From NCBI GenBank assembly GCA_947367255.1, contig CANBCZ010000005.1, forward strand, positions 43,018 through 107,017: DNA of 64,000 nt, given 5' to 3'. The DNA is from an uncultured Alistipes sp. (GTDB lineage: Bacteria > Bacteroidota > Bacteroidia > Bacteroidales > Rikenellaceae). The translations under genes were made by a program, and so were the position numbers. The first letter of the stretch is position 1; the number at the start of each line of letters is the position of its first letter. Below the pieces are notes generated by a model. The model did not search any database, was not told the origin of the DNA, and was given only the letters and a program-made list of their open reading frames with translations. Below are positions 1 through 7,371 of this stretch, one piece after another.

Positions 1-758
1 TCCTCAAACTCAACCATAGAGTGGACTATCGACTGCGGGTGCTGAATAACCGAGATTTGGTCAGCATTAAGACCAAAGAGCCAAGCAGCCTCGATAACCT
101 CGAAGCCCTTATTTACCAGGGTCGATGAGTCGATAGTAATCTTTGCGCCCATAGTCCACTGCGGATGGCGCAGAGCCTGCTCGGGAGTCACATCCTTAAG
201 TGCCTCGATAGGAAGATCGCGCACTGAGCCACCACTGCAGGTGATAATAAGACGACGAAGCGGAGAGAGCTCTCCCACAAGGCACTGGAATATTGCCGAG
301 TGCTCCGAGTCTATCGGCAGAATTGGCGAACGATACTGCTCGGCGAGCTTCATCACAACCTCGCCCGCAACAACAAGCGTCTCCTTATTTGCTAGTGCAA
401 TCTTCTTTGACCTCTTAATTGCAGCAACGGTCGGTGCAAGACCTGCATAACCGACAAGAGCATTGACAACAATATCTACATTATCATCAGCTGCAACCTG
501 AGCCACAGCCTCCTCGCCTGCATAGACCTTAATCGGATAAGACACAAGGGCATCACTGAGCTCGGCATAGTAACGCTCGTCGGCAATAACCACGCTATCG
601 GGCATAAACTCGACAGCCTGTGTAGCAAGCTGCTGCCAATTTTTGTGCGCTGTGAGCGTTGTAATCTCAAAACGAGAACTATTCTCGCGAACAATATCAA
701 GTGTCTGCACTCCGATAGATCCGGTAGAGCCGAGCAGAGCTATTCGTTGTTTCTTCAT
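1..758 (-). CDS. dxr: 1-deoxy-D-xylulose 5-phosphate reductoisomerase, 3' end cut by window edge
   Basis: Converts 1-deoxy-D-xylulose 5-phosphate to 2-C-methyl-D-erythritol 4-phosphate with NADPH, the committed step of the MEP isoprenoid pathway in the cytosol. About 252 N-terminal residues are present and the reading frame runs off the left edge, so the C-terminal third is missing. Seen directly: the Rossmann loop GSTGSIG at residues 10-16, NKETLV near 124, the metal-binding DSEHSA with D150 and E152, HPQWTMGAKIT, NKGFEVIEA and HPQSIVHSMVEFE. These match Dxr order and spacing. The ATG at 756-758 places the nucleotide-binding loop at the usual distance. It lies 15 bases after the stop of the LytM-like gene and is probably co-transcribed with it. 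Confidence 0.96.
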   Translation of the reverse strand, partial: MKKQRIALLGSTGSIGVQTLDIVRENSSRFEITTLTAHKNWQQLATQAVEFMPDSVVIADERYYAELSDALVSYPIKVYAGEEAVAQVAADDNVDIVVNALVGYAGLAPTVAAIKRSKKIALANKETLVVAGEVVMKLAEQYRSPILPIDSEHSAIFQCLVGELSPLRRLIITCSGGSVRDLPIEALKDVTPEQALRHPQWTMGAKITIDSSTLVNKGFEVIEAAWLFGLNADQISVIQHPQSIVHSMVEFE

Positions 759-772
759 TCGTTTCGATTCGA

Positions 773-1624
773 TTAGAAAAGTATATAAGTCTCAGGATTG
801 AGCGGTTTGCCACCCATCCACATCTCAAATTCAAACATCTTCTCCGCCTCGGACTCTACAGCCGAATAGCCGAGAACCTCACTGCCACTGACACGATGAC
901 CCTTCGTAACAATTGCTGCCGAGAGGTTACGATAGACAGAGTAGATACCGTTGTCGTGCTGGATAGCAACCGTATTTCCACCCTCCGGCGACCAATCCAC
1001 AGCCACCACCGTACCATCGGCAATAGCTACGACCTGCGACTCGGGCGAAGATGCCATACGGATACCGAAGAGTCCGGTCTTGGCATTAAAACGCTCTGCC
1101 ACAATACCCTCCATAGGTTTTACGGCACTGATTGTTGTGCGCTGCTGTCCACTGCCCGCATTGAGAGCATAGCGACGATCATTCTCCATCTGACGACGGA
1201 AGAGCGAGTCGGCAGCCGATGGCGGAACAACATTTTTGTCAAAAGTGACGGTATCGCCCTTAATTGAGCTGATAGCAGGCATCTTGCCATCCACAACAAG
1301 GATACGGTTCTCGTTGTAGATAAGCATATCGTTCATCTTACGCTCAAGGGAGTCCACGCGGATAAGTGCACTGATAAGTGTCTGGCGGGAGCGGGTGGCA
1401 TCGGTTCTGTAGCCCGGAAGCATATCGAGCAGCGGAGTGTATGCCACAAGGGCAAGCAGTACGGCGAAGATAATAGATACCATAGCCACAAAGCTCATAG
1501 CCATAGCTACGGGCGAGAGGTGTGTATACCAGCTCTCCGTATTGGTATCCGGCTCGATAATAGCGACCCTTCTTTTACGAAATATATTGTGCCACCAAAG
1601 TGAAATTTTCTCAAACATTTTCAT
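773..1624 (-). CDS. LytM/M23-like membrane protein with degenerate zinc site
   Basis: A cytoplasmic N-terminus is followed by one transmembrane segment (about residues 36-62), a short linker and a C-terminal LytM-like beta domain. Normal M23 endopeptidases cut peptidoglycan cross-links using an H-x3-D pair and an HxH motif. Here the matching positions read LFGIRM, YRNL and FEFEMW, so the zinc ligands are absent although the fold signatures (VVAIADGTVVAVDW, GNTVAIQHDNGIYSVYRNL) remain. It is therefore probably a non-catalytic regulator or scaffold, like EnvC/NlpD-type LytM factors (inference). I start it at the ATG at 1624 (1618 is also possible), because a -7 promoter box lies at 1641-1648 and an in-frame ATG at 1663 would lie upstream of it. 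It lies immediately upstream of dxr. Confidence 0.8.
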   Translation of the reverse strand: MKMFEKISLWWHNIFRKRRVAIIEPDTNTESWYTHLSPVAMAMSFVAMVSIIFAVLLALVAYTPLLDMLPGYRTDATRSRQTLISALIRVDSLERKMNDMLIYNENRILVVDGKMPAISSIKGDTVTFDKNVVPPSAADSLFRRQMENDRRYALNAGSGQQRTTISAVKPMEGIVAERFNAKTGLFGIRMASSPESQVVAIADGTVVAVDWSPEGGNTVAIQHDNGIYSVYRNLSAAIVTKGHRVSGSEVLGYSAVESEAEKMFEFEMWMGGKPLNPETYILF

Positions 1625-1640
1625 ACAGGCATAATTTGTA

Positions 1641-1648
1641 CAAAAGTA
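1641..1648 (-). promoter_or_regulatory. Bacteroidota -7 box (TACTTTTG) for the LytM-like gene
   Basis: Reads TACTTTTG on the minus strand and matches TAnnTTTG. No convincing -33 TTTG sits at the usual 19-21 base distance. Its position supports a start at 1624 or 1618. Confidence 0.45.
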
Positions 1649-1707
1649 CAAATTTATTTTCAAAATAACGCCTGTTTAGGGCAAGAATGTGTATGTTTGA
1701 TCAAGAT

Positions 1708-2343
1708 TTAATACTCCAACTGCCAAGCAATCTCCTCACGAACGGAGTTTGCCGTTTTATTGTCGGGAAGTGAAGCGAGAATATCGGCAACAAGTGCTCG
1801 ATTTTTCACAATCTCCGCAGACAAAAGACGGGAGAGCCCCTGCGCTGCGAGATGGTTATCAGAGAAGTGTGTAACTGTATTATTTACAGCGCGTTGCACT
1901 GCCTTGTCAGAGATTTTGTCGCTACGAGAAGCGGCAAGCAGAGCAGCATATGCCGCAAGTTCGTTGCCGGAGCTGCACCACCTATCCAGCAATGCATCTA
2001 TAGTCTCTATTTTACAGAGCAGACCCTGAGCAGCCTGCTCGGCAAGTTCAGAGTTTATAACTCTGTCTGCCCACATATCGAAGGTATCTTCAGTGACAGA
2101 TAGCGGGTCAGCAATCCAAAAAGCGATAATCTGCAACTCACGCACCTGCTGCAAGAAGAGAAACTGCGAGAGAGAGTCGTCTGTACCCACCTCACGCGCC
2201 ATATCGCGCAGCGAGTGTATCGCCACGCCATAGTTCATACCATACTTGGCTCCGTAGTAACGGAACGTATCAAGCACCGCCCCATTCATCTGCTTACGAA
2301 TCTTTCCGAGCAGGGCGACCATCTTTGAGGTATTGTTCTGCAT
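1708..2343 (-). CDS. DNA alkylation repair (AlkD-like) HEAT-repeat protein
   Basis: A 211-residue, mostly helical protein resembling the AlkD/AlkC-like DNA alkylation repair family, which removes alkylated bases through a HEAT-repeat scaffold. Visible features: YYGAKYGMNYGVAIHSLRDMAREVG near the N-terminus, EVG-x-D and WADPLS-like patterns (FWIADPLSVTEDTFDMWA), and repeated amphipathic helices to the C-terminus. The length is typical. The stop of DUF4831 (minus strand, 2345) is one base from this start, so the two are almost certainly co-transcribed. The glycosylase residues cannot be verified by eye, so family membership is firmer than activity. Confidence 0.72.
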   Translation of the reverse strand: MQNNTSKMVALLGKIRKQMNGAVLDTFRYYGAKYGMNYGVAIHSLRDMAREVGTDDSLSQFLFLQQVRELQIIAFWIADPLSVTEDTFDMWADRVINSELAEQAAQGLLCKIETIDALLDRWCSSGNELAAYAALLAASRSDKISDKAVQRAVNNTVTHFSDNHLAAQGLSRLLSAEIVKNRALVADILASLPDNKTANSVREEIAWQLEY

Positions 2344-2344
2344 A

Positions 2345-3193
2345 CTACTTTACGGCAAGGGTAACGGTTGTACCATACTGCGGAAGTGTCGCCTCGCCCT
2401 TGCAGAGGGTCTGGGTACCGAGCAGAAGTTCAACAGCACAAGTAGGAACGACAACATAGTCACTCTTAACCTTATCCTTTGTCGTTGCAAGAGGAAGTGC
2501 CGAAGTATCGACCTCTGCAGGTGTAAACAGCAGCATCAGAGGCGCTGCCGAGAGGTCGGATATTGGAAGTATACCCTCACCCTCGCGATAACGGCATACG
2601 ACATAGTTCTTCTCATCCGCAGTAGGAGTAACAGTATAGCGATACTCCTCTGTAGTTGTGGTTGTTGTACCATAGAACATATCGAGGCACTGCTGCTCCA
2701 TCTTATCTATCTGAGCAAGTGCCGAACGAAGACCTGCGCCAAAGACATTTTCACCTGCCTCACCCGTAATAAGTTCCTTGCGATGACGGCGCAGATAGAA
2801 TATCAAATCTGCCGCTGCCTGTGCCTGCTGCTCGACGCTCAACGCGCGATTATCTGCTCTGAATGGCGGCAAAACAGACTCCTCGCCCCCACCGACACAA
2901 CTCTTTCGGCAAGGTTCTGCAGGCTCTGCTGCAAGGATTGCCGATGCAACGATAGCGCTCTCCTTGCGCTCGGTAAGCGATGCACGCACGCCGAGCATCT
3001 TCTGCGCATAGCGAGCAAACTCACCGGGGGTAAAGTGTCTCTTTTCGACTGTCACGCTGATAGTTACACTACCCTTAGGGTTGGAGAGGACAGCCTCCCC
3101 GTTATCCATATAGAAACCTGCACGAGTTATGCTCTGTGCAGATACCGCTCCGGCAAAGCAGAGCATCAAAATAGTTGCAAAGATATTTTTCAT
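2345..3193 (-). CDS. DUF4831 family exported protein
   Basis: 282 residues with a cleavable signal peptide (residues 1-20, ending VSAQS). The mature part begins TRAGFYMDNGEAV, has a TVEKRHFTPGEFARYAQKML segment and resembles the Bacteroidota-specific DUF4831 family of unknown function. The export signal places it in the periplasm or outer membrane. It follows trmN6 by 30 bases and precedes the AlkD-like gene by one base in a minus-strand cluster. A weak -7-like match overlaps the start region, so it may also have its own promoter. No catalytic motif is recognised. Confidence 0.75.
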   Translation of the reverse strand: MKNIFATILMLCFAGAVSAQSITRAGFYMDNGEAVLSNPKGSVTISVTVEKRHFTPGEFARYAQKMLGVRASLTERKESAIVASAILAAEPAEPCRKSCVGGGEESVLPPFRADNRALSVEQQAQAAADLIFYLRRHRKELITGEAGENVFGAGLRSALAQIDKMEQQCLDMFYGTTTTTTEEYRYTVTPTADEKNYVVCRYREGEGILPISDLSAAPLMLLFTPAEVDTSALPLATTKDKVKSDYVVVPTCAVELLLGTQTLCKGEATLPQYGTTVTLAVK

Positions 3194-3223
3194 AACGCGA
3201 AGTTACTTTTTTTCGGCTAATTA

Positions 3224-3916
3224 TCAAAATTTTAGATAAAAATCCTTTGTCAGTGCCACATATTGCTCGGTGTAGTCACCCCTGCGACCGCGCTCGATAG
3301 CGATACTCTCAGTCACAACCTCCTGCAGCTCAAACGCAAACTCTGCCATCACACGCTTTACTGCGCCACCCTCTACGGGATGCACATCACAACGACGCAC
3401 AAGATTAAGCGAAGTCAAACCAATATAGCGCTCCATCTGCTCCGTAGGCAGTATCAAGGCGAATTTTCCATTGCTACTCATCAGACGGCATACAGCCTTA
3501 TCAAGCTGCTCAAAGGTAAGCTCCGTGGTATGTCGTGCCGTAGTTCTCTGACTATCGGGACAGAGGAGCGAATCGACAAAATATGGCGGATTGGAGAGTA
3601 TCAAATCGAACTTTTCGCCCGTAAACTCTTGTGCCGAAATCTGCACCGCCTCGAGAGTATCACTCCACGGTGAGGCAGCAAAATTTGCCGCGGCACACTC
3701 TGCTGCTGCGGCATCTATATCTATACCCACAACCCGCTCTGCATCACTGCGTTGCGCTATCATCAGCGCTATAACACCCGTACCCGTACCGATATCAAGC
3801 ACCCGTTTTGCCGTAGAACAATCTGCCCACGCACCGAGCAGCACGCCATCTGTGCCGACCTTCATCGCCACACCATCCTGCTCGACGGCAAACCTCTTAA
3901 AACGGAACGCAGCCAT
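3224..3916 (-). CDS. trmN6: tRNA1(Val) (adenine-37-N6)-methyltransferase
   Basis: Transfers a methyl group from S-adenosylmethionine to N6 of A37 in tRNA1-Val (YfiC family). The family N-terminus FRFKRFAVEQDGVAMKVGTD is present. The SAM loop VLDIGTGTG lies at about residues 39-47, the acidic end of beta-2 is GIDIDA near 64-69, and the catalytic NPPY is at 109-112 (SNPPYFVDSL). The 230-residue length is normal. It starts 3 bases after the TIGR02757 stop, at the downstream end of the ybbR-coaE-folP-lolD-like operon. Confidence 0.9.
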   Translation of the reverse strand: MAAFRFKRFAVEQDGVAMKVGTDGVLLGAWADCSTAKRVLDIGTGTGVIALMIAQRSDAERVVGIDIDAAAAECAAANFAASPWSDTLEAVQISAQEFTGEKFDLILSNPPYFVDSLLCPDSQRTTARHTTELTFEQLDKAVCRLMSSNGKFALILPTEQMERYIGLTSLNLVRRCDVHPVEGGAVKRVMAEFAFELQEVVTESIAIERGRRGDYTEQYVALTKDFYLKF

Positions 3917-3919
3917 ACC

Positions 3920-4702
3920 CTACTTCGAGTTTACCCCCGCACCGAAGAGTGCAAAATCATACTTTACTGGGTCCTCTGCCGAGAACTTTTTCAGCGTCTG
4001 AGTGACCTCAACTGTCGCCTTCCAGTCATTCTGACGACGGGTAAGAAGCCCCAACTCTCGCGCCATATTTCCGCTATGTACATCGAGCGGCAGATAGAGT
4101 GCCGACATCGGTATCTTTGTCCAGCTACCAAAATCCACACCACGATTATCCCTGCGCACAAACCAACGCAAGTACATATTAAGACGCTTGCAAGCTGCGC
4201 CCTTATCTATAGACGAAAAGTGTTTTGTACAGTGGTCCGAATGGTCTATGCTGAAGAACTCGCGACGCACCTCGGAGAGCACTGCCGCCATATCTTTATG
4301 GCGAGCATAACTATCCTGAAAGAGCGTTCCGATAGTACCATACTCTCGGCATATACGCTGCAGAGCACGGATAAAATCGACAAAATCGTTACCGTTAAAT
4401 GTGCGATAGACATAGCTGCGCAACGACTCGAGGTCGCTCTCAGCAGCATTGAGCACAAAATCATACGGAGCATAGTCCATACATTCCATCATACGACGGG
4501 CACTCTTTACTATCGCCTTTCGATTGCCCCAAGCGATTGTCGCAGCGAGGAAACCCGCAACCTCTCGGTCATTATCTGCCGAGAAACTATGCGGAATACT
4601 TATCGGGTCAGAGTCGATAAACTCCTCGCAATTATACTTGTCGTGCAGAGCCTCCAGCAGCTCATACATCTGCTCGTAGTTGTAATCAGAGTATTCTGCC
4701 AT
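3920..4702 (-). CDS. TIGR02757 family protein (unknown function)
   Basis: 260 residues. Recognised from REVAGFLAATIAWGNRKAIV, the central LDVHSGNMARELGLLTRRQN segment and the C-terminal DPVKYDFALFGAGVNS, all characteristic of the TIGR02757 family found mostly in Bacteroidota. The biochemical role is unknown to me. It is predicted cytoplasmic, helical and without a signal peptide. Its start overlaps the end of the LolD-like ATPase gene by 17 bases and its stop is 3 bases from trmN6, which indicates tight translational coupling. Confidence 0.9.
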   Translation of the reverse strand: MAEYSDYNYEQMYELLEALHDKYNCEEFIDSDPISIPHSFSADNDREVAGFLAATIAWGNRKAIVKSARRMMECMDYAPYDFVLNAAESDLESLRSYVYRTFNGNDFVDFIRALQRICREYGTIGTLFQDSYARHKDMAAVLSEVRREFFSIDHSDHCTKHFSSIDKGAACKRLNMYLRWFVRRDNRGVDFGSWTKIPMSALYLPLDVHSGNMARELGLLTRRQNDWKATVEVTQTLKKFSAEDPVKYDFALFGAGVNSK

Positions 4703-5336
4703 CGCTCATAACTATTTTACGATCTACCGAATCGGCAAGAGTCATATCGTGAGTAACCATAACTATTGTCTGATCAAAGCGGTCACGAAGATCCATCAGC
4801 AGATGCTGTATCTCGTCACGATTTGTCGAGTCGAGGTTTCCCGTAGGCTCATCGGCAAGCACCACAGATGGGCGACAGACAAGCGCACGAGCTATAGCTA
4901 CTCGCTGCTGCTCTCCACCTGACAACTCCACAGGCTTATGGGTCATTCTATCTGCAAGACCCACCAAGTCAAGCAGTTCCACAGCTCTCTTGCGAGCCTC
5001 TGCCTGACTCTGTCCACCTATAAGGGCGGGCATCATAACATTCTCCAGAGCCGTAAACTCAGGCAGCAGGTGGTGAAACTGAAAGACAAAGCCGATATGC
5101 TGATTGCGGAATGTAGCAAGTTCGCGCTCTGAAAGCTGAGATATATCCTTGCCGGCAATCTCTATTTTTCCACTATCTGCAGGCATCAGTGTACCCAAAA
5201 TCTGGAGCAGGGTGCTCTTTCCCGCGCCACTCTTGCCCACTATAGCCACAATCTCTCGCTGTGTCACCTCAAGGCTCACACCCTTAAGCGCCTCAACGGT
5301 CGAAAACCTCTTACAAACCTCTGAAACCTTTATCAT
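4686..5336 (-). CDS. ABC transporter ATP-binding protein, LolD/MacB-like
   Basis: A 216-residue stand-alone ATPase subunit. Walker A GKSGAGKS is at 34-41, the Q-loop FQFHHLLPEF at about 86-94, the signature LSGGEQQ at 138-144, Walker B VVLADEPTGNLD from 158 and the H-loop VTHD near 195. HHLLPEF after the Q-loop and ADEPTGNLD are typical of the LolD/MacB/FtsE group, which powers lipoprotein release or similar envelope work. No permease gene is adjacent, so the partner LolC/E-type protein must be encoded elsewhere. It overlaps folP by 26 bases and TIGR02757 by 17. Confidence 0.9.
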   Translation of the reverse strand: MIKVSEVCKRFSTVEALKGVSLEVTQREIVAIVGKSGAGKSTLLQILGTLMPADSGKIEIAGKDISQLSERELATFRNQHIGFVFQFHHLLPEFTALENVMMPALIGGQSQAEARKRAVELLDLVGLADRMTHKPVELSGGEQQRVAIARALVCRPSVVLADEPTGNLDSTNRDEIQHLLMDLRDRFDQTIVMVTHDMTLADSVDRKIVMSDGRIL

Positions 5337-6132
5337 AAATTGTCACTATTTGTACCGCCTCAGCAACATCGTGCACACGCAGTATTGTCGCTCCCTGACG
5401 CAACGCCTCCCAACTAAGGGCGATAGTTCCCGCCAGAGCGTCTTCGGCAGTGCTCTCTAAAACCTTATATATCATCGACTTACGCGATAGACCCGCGAGC
5501 ACGGGATAACCTGCAGCCGTAAGTCTTGACAGCCCCGCAAGCAGTGCATAATTCTGCTCTACGCTCTTGGCAAAACCAAAGCCGGGATCGAGAATTATAT
5601 TTTCGCGTCGAACTCCTGCACGTTCAAGTTCTGCGGCTCTATTTATCAGATAATCAACAACTTCTGCCACCACATCATCATACCCTGTCTTGCTCTGCAT
5701 ACTCTGCGGAGTGCCCCTCATATGCATCGCGACATAGGGCAAATCAAGCTCTGCGACCGTCGCCACCATACGCTCGTCGCCCTCCCCTGCCGTAATGTCG
5801 TTTACGATGATTTTGCCATATTTTTCGACCGTTCTACGAACAACCTCCGAGCGGAAAGTATCCACCGAAACTACTATCTGTGGTGCAACTCTACGGGCAA
5901 CACCCACAGCCAAATCGACACGGCGCCACTCCTCCTCCAAAGGCACATCATCAGCCCCCGGGCGCGAAGAGTAGCCACCTATATCTATAATAGTTGCTCC
6001 CTGAGCCACAACATCAGCAATACGGCGCTCCAAAGAGTCGGCGTCATCTGTTCGCGATGCCGAGTAGAAGGAGTCCGGTGTGGCATTAACTATAGCCATC
6101 ACCTGAGGCTTATAAAAATCGGGGAGATTCAT
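5311..6132 (-). CDS. folP: Dihydropteroate synthase
   Basis: Condenses 6-hydroxymethyl-7,8-dihydropterin pyrophosphate with p-aminobenzoate in folate synthesis and is the sulfonamide target. Seen: VMAIVNATPDSFY at 11-23, the flexible loop IIDIGGYSSRPGADDV at about 48-63, VSVDTFRSEV, VNDITAG, LDPGFGFAKSVEQNY, LAGLSRKSMI and a C-terminal RVHDV. The 273-residue length fits the family. The loop reads GYSSRPG where GESTRPG is common, a tolerated variation in Bacteroidota. It overlaps coaE by 4 bases (ATGA) and the following ATPase gene by 26. Confidence 0.96.
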   Translation of the reverse strand: MNLPDFYKPQVMAIVNATPDSFYSASRTDDADSLERRIADVVAQGATIIDIGGYSSRPGADDVPLEEEWRRVDLAVGVARRVAPQIVVSVDTFRSEVVRRTVEKYGKIIVNDITAGEGDERMVATVAELDLPYVAMHMRGTPQSMQSKTGYDDVVAEVVDYLINRAAELERAGVRRENIILDPGFGFAKSVEQNYALLAGLSRLTAAGYPVLAGLSRKSMIYKVLESTAEDALAGTIALSWEALRQGATILRVHDVAEAVQIVTIYDKGFRGL

Positions 6133-6710
6133 AATTTTCGCAAAAGATTGTCCACCTGAACCACCTGCTGCTGCAGAGTGTCTCGGTTGATATTTTCTAT
6201 GGTAAAGTCTGTCATTGACGCAAGCTGCTCTGCACTCATCTGCACCGCCATACGAGCCTTAACAGCCTTAATATCAACGCCATCACGCGCAGCTGCACGC
6301 TCAAGGGCTATCTGCTGCGGAACAACCACAGCGATAGTTTTGTCAATAACCTTATCAAGACCCGATTCAAAGAGAATTGCCGACTCGACAAGCACATAAG
6401 CAGAACTTTGACACTCTGCCCAAGCAACGAAATCGTCACATACTGCGGGATGAACTATAGAGTTGAGCAACAGGCGTTTAGCATCATCTCCAAAGATTTG
6501 AGATGCGAGGTATCGGCGGTCGAGAGTACCACCTTTGTAGCACTCTGCACCAAAGGCGTCAGAAATTTTATGTATCAGTTCGGGCGAGGATACCATAAGG
6601 TTTTTTGCCCGCTCATCGGCAAAATAGACGGGGATACCCATATCCTCGAAGATATGGCAGACAGTACTCTTTCCACTGCCAATAGTACCGCAGATGCCGA
6701 CCTTTAACAT
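6129..6710 (-). CDS. coaE: Dephospho-CoA kinase
   Basis: Phosphorylates the 3'-hydroxyl of dephospho-CoA, the last step of coenzyme A synthesis. The P-loop GTIGSGKS lies at residues 8-15, followed by YFADERAKNLM, a LLNSIVHPAV segment and VLVESAILFESGLDKVIDKT, the usual CoaE order. The 193-residue length is typical. The start ATG overlaps the last base of the YbbR gene and the stop overlaps folP, so it is in one operon with both. Confidence 0.95.
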   Translation of the reverse strand: MLKVGICGTIGSGKSTVCHIFEDMGIPVYFADERAKNLMVSSPELIHKISDAFGAECYKGGTLDRRYLASQIFGDDAKRLLLNSIVHPAVCDDFVAWAECQSSAYVLVESAILFESGLDKVIDKTIAVVVPQQIALERAAARDGVDIKAVKARMAVQMSAEQLASMTDFTIENINRDTLQQQVVQVDNLLRKL

Positions 6711-7147
6711 TACTTGCCCTCCTTTGACATCTCAATATCGGGAATATCACCCACAGAGCGAATATTAATATCGCTCAAGCGCACCGATATAGCATTTTTC
6801 AACGACTCCGGCTTTAGATGCAGACGCAGATTATCACTCGGTGCAGCACCCAACTCGGTAACCTCTCGCATAACGGTATACTCCAACTCCGAGAGCGGAA
6901 TATTGAGTCGCGAAGTGGAGATAACATAGCCGAAGAGGTTGGCTCCCTTACCCTCAACCACGCACGGCACAGAGAAACGGGTGTCACCGATACGAATCTT
7001 GACATCCAACTCTGTGGTGTAGTTATAGTTGAGCTTTGCAATATACCACAGCGTAAAAGATGCCACAAAGAGCATTATAAACACAGGTGAAATAAAGTTC
7101 TTCACCTTGACAAAAAATCGCTTTATATAATCCCAAAGTCGTTTCAT
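6710..7147 (-). CDS. YbbR-like membrane-anchored protein
   Basis: 145 residues: a basic N-terminus, one transmembrane segment at about residues 20-38 and one extracytoplasmic YbbR-like beta domain (LDVKIRIGDTRFSVPCVVEG and downstream). YbbR/CdaR proteins in Firmicutes regulate a diadenylate cyclase, but Bacteroidota often have single-domain forms next to coaE and that role cannot be assumed. It is first in the operon to trmN6. The -7 box at 7153-7160 is so close that the mRNA should be leaderless or nearly so. Confidence 0.75.
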   Translation of the reverse strand: MKRLWDYIKRFFVKVKNFISPVFIMLFVASFTLWYIAKLNYNYTTELDVKIRIGDTRFSVPCVVEGKGANLFGYVISTSRLNIPLSELEYTVMREVTELGAAPSDNLRLHLKPESLKNAISVRLSDINIRSVGDIPDIEMSKEGK

Positions 7148-7152
7148 ACCTA

Positions 7153-7160
7153 CAAAGATA
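7153..7160 (-). promoter_or_regulatory. -7 box TATCTTTG for the ybbR-coaE-folP operon
   Basis: Perfect TAnnTTTG on the minus strand, ending 5 bases before the ATG at 7147. Initiation 3-8 bases downstream would give a leader of zero to two bases. Confidence 0.7.
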
Positions 7161-7226
7161 ATGATAATTTATGGAATCGCAAATTATTACGACGTCCATT
7201 AGCTCTCCGATTATTCTTTATACTCA

Positions 7227-7371
7227 TTTGTTCGCAGAAGGGCGTAGATGCAACGCTCGGCACAAAAAACAGCGAAGGGCTGTACGCTTGGTACTGCCCT
7301 TTGCTGTTTATTTGGGTTAGCGGAAGCAGGTATGCCCTTATCCGGACAAATGCCGTATTTTCACAACAAAA
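7227..7371. repeat. Structured 3'-end element E1 (divergent/composite copy)
   Basis: The right end (7358-7371, TTTTCACAACAAAA) directly abuts the TAG stop of the SGNH lipoprotein gene and matches the family terminus. A central hairpin pairs AAACAGC (7267-7273) with GCTGTTT (7303-7309), continues with AAGGGC/GCCCTT and ends in a GTAC...GTAC tip. The left arm (7227 onward, TTTGTTCGCA) matches only in part. The segment CTGTTTAT..GGTTAGCGGA at 7304-7323 recurs near 42122-42137, which suggests a composite of two related modules. Confidence 0.65.

Noticed and set aside
2333..3220. Long open frame on the plus strand opposite DUF4831
   Set aside because: Antisense to a gene with a signal peptide and family match; the frame has low-complexity Cys/Arg-rich composition and no recognised domain.
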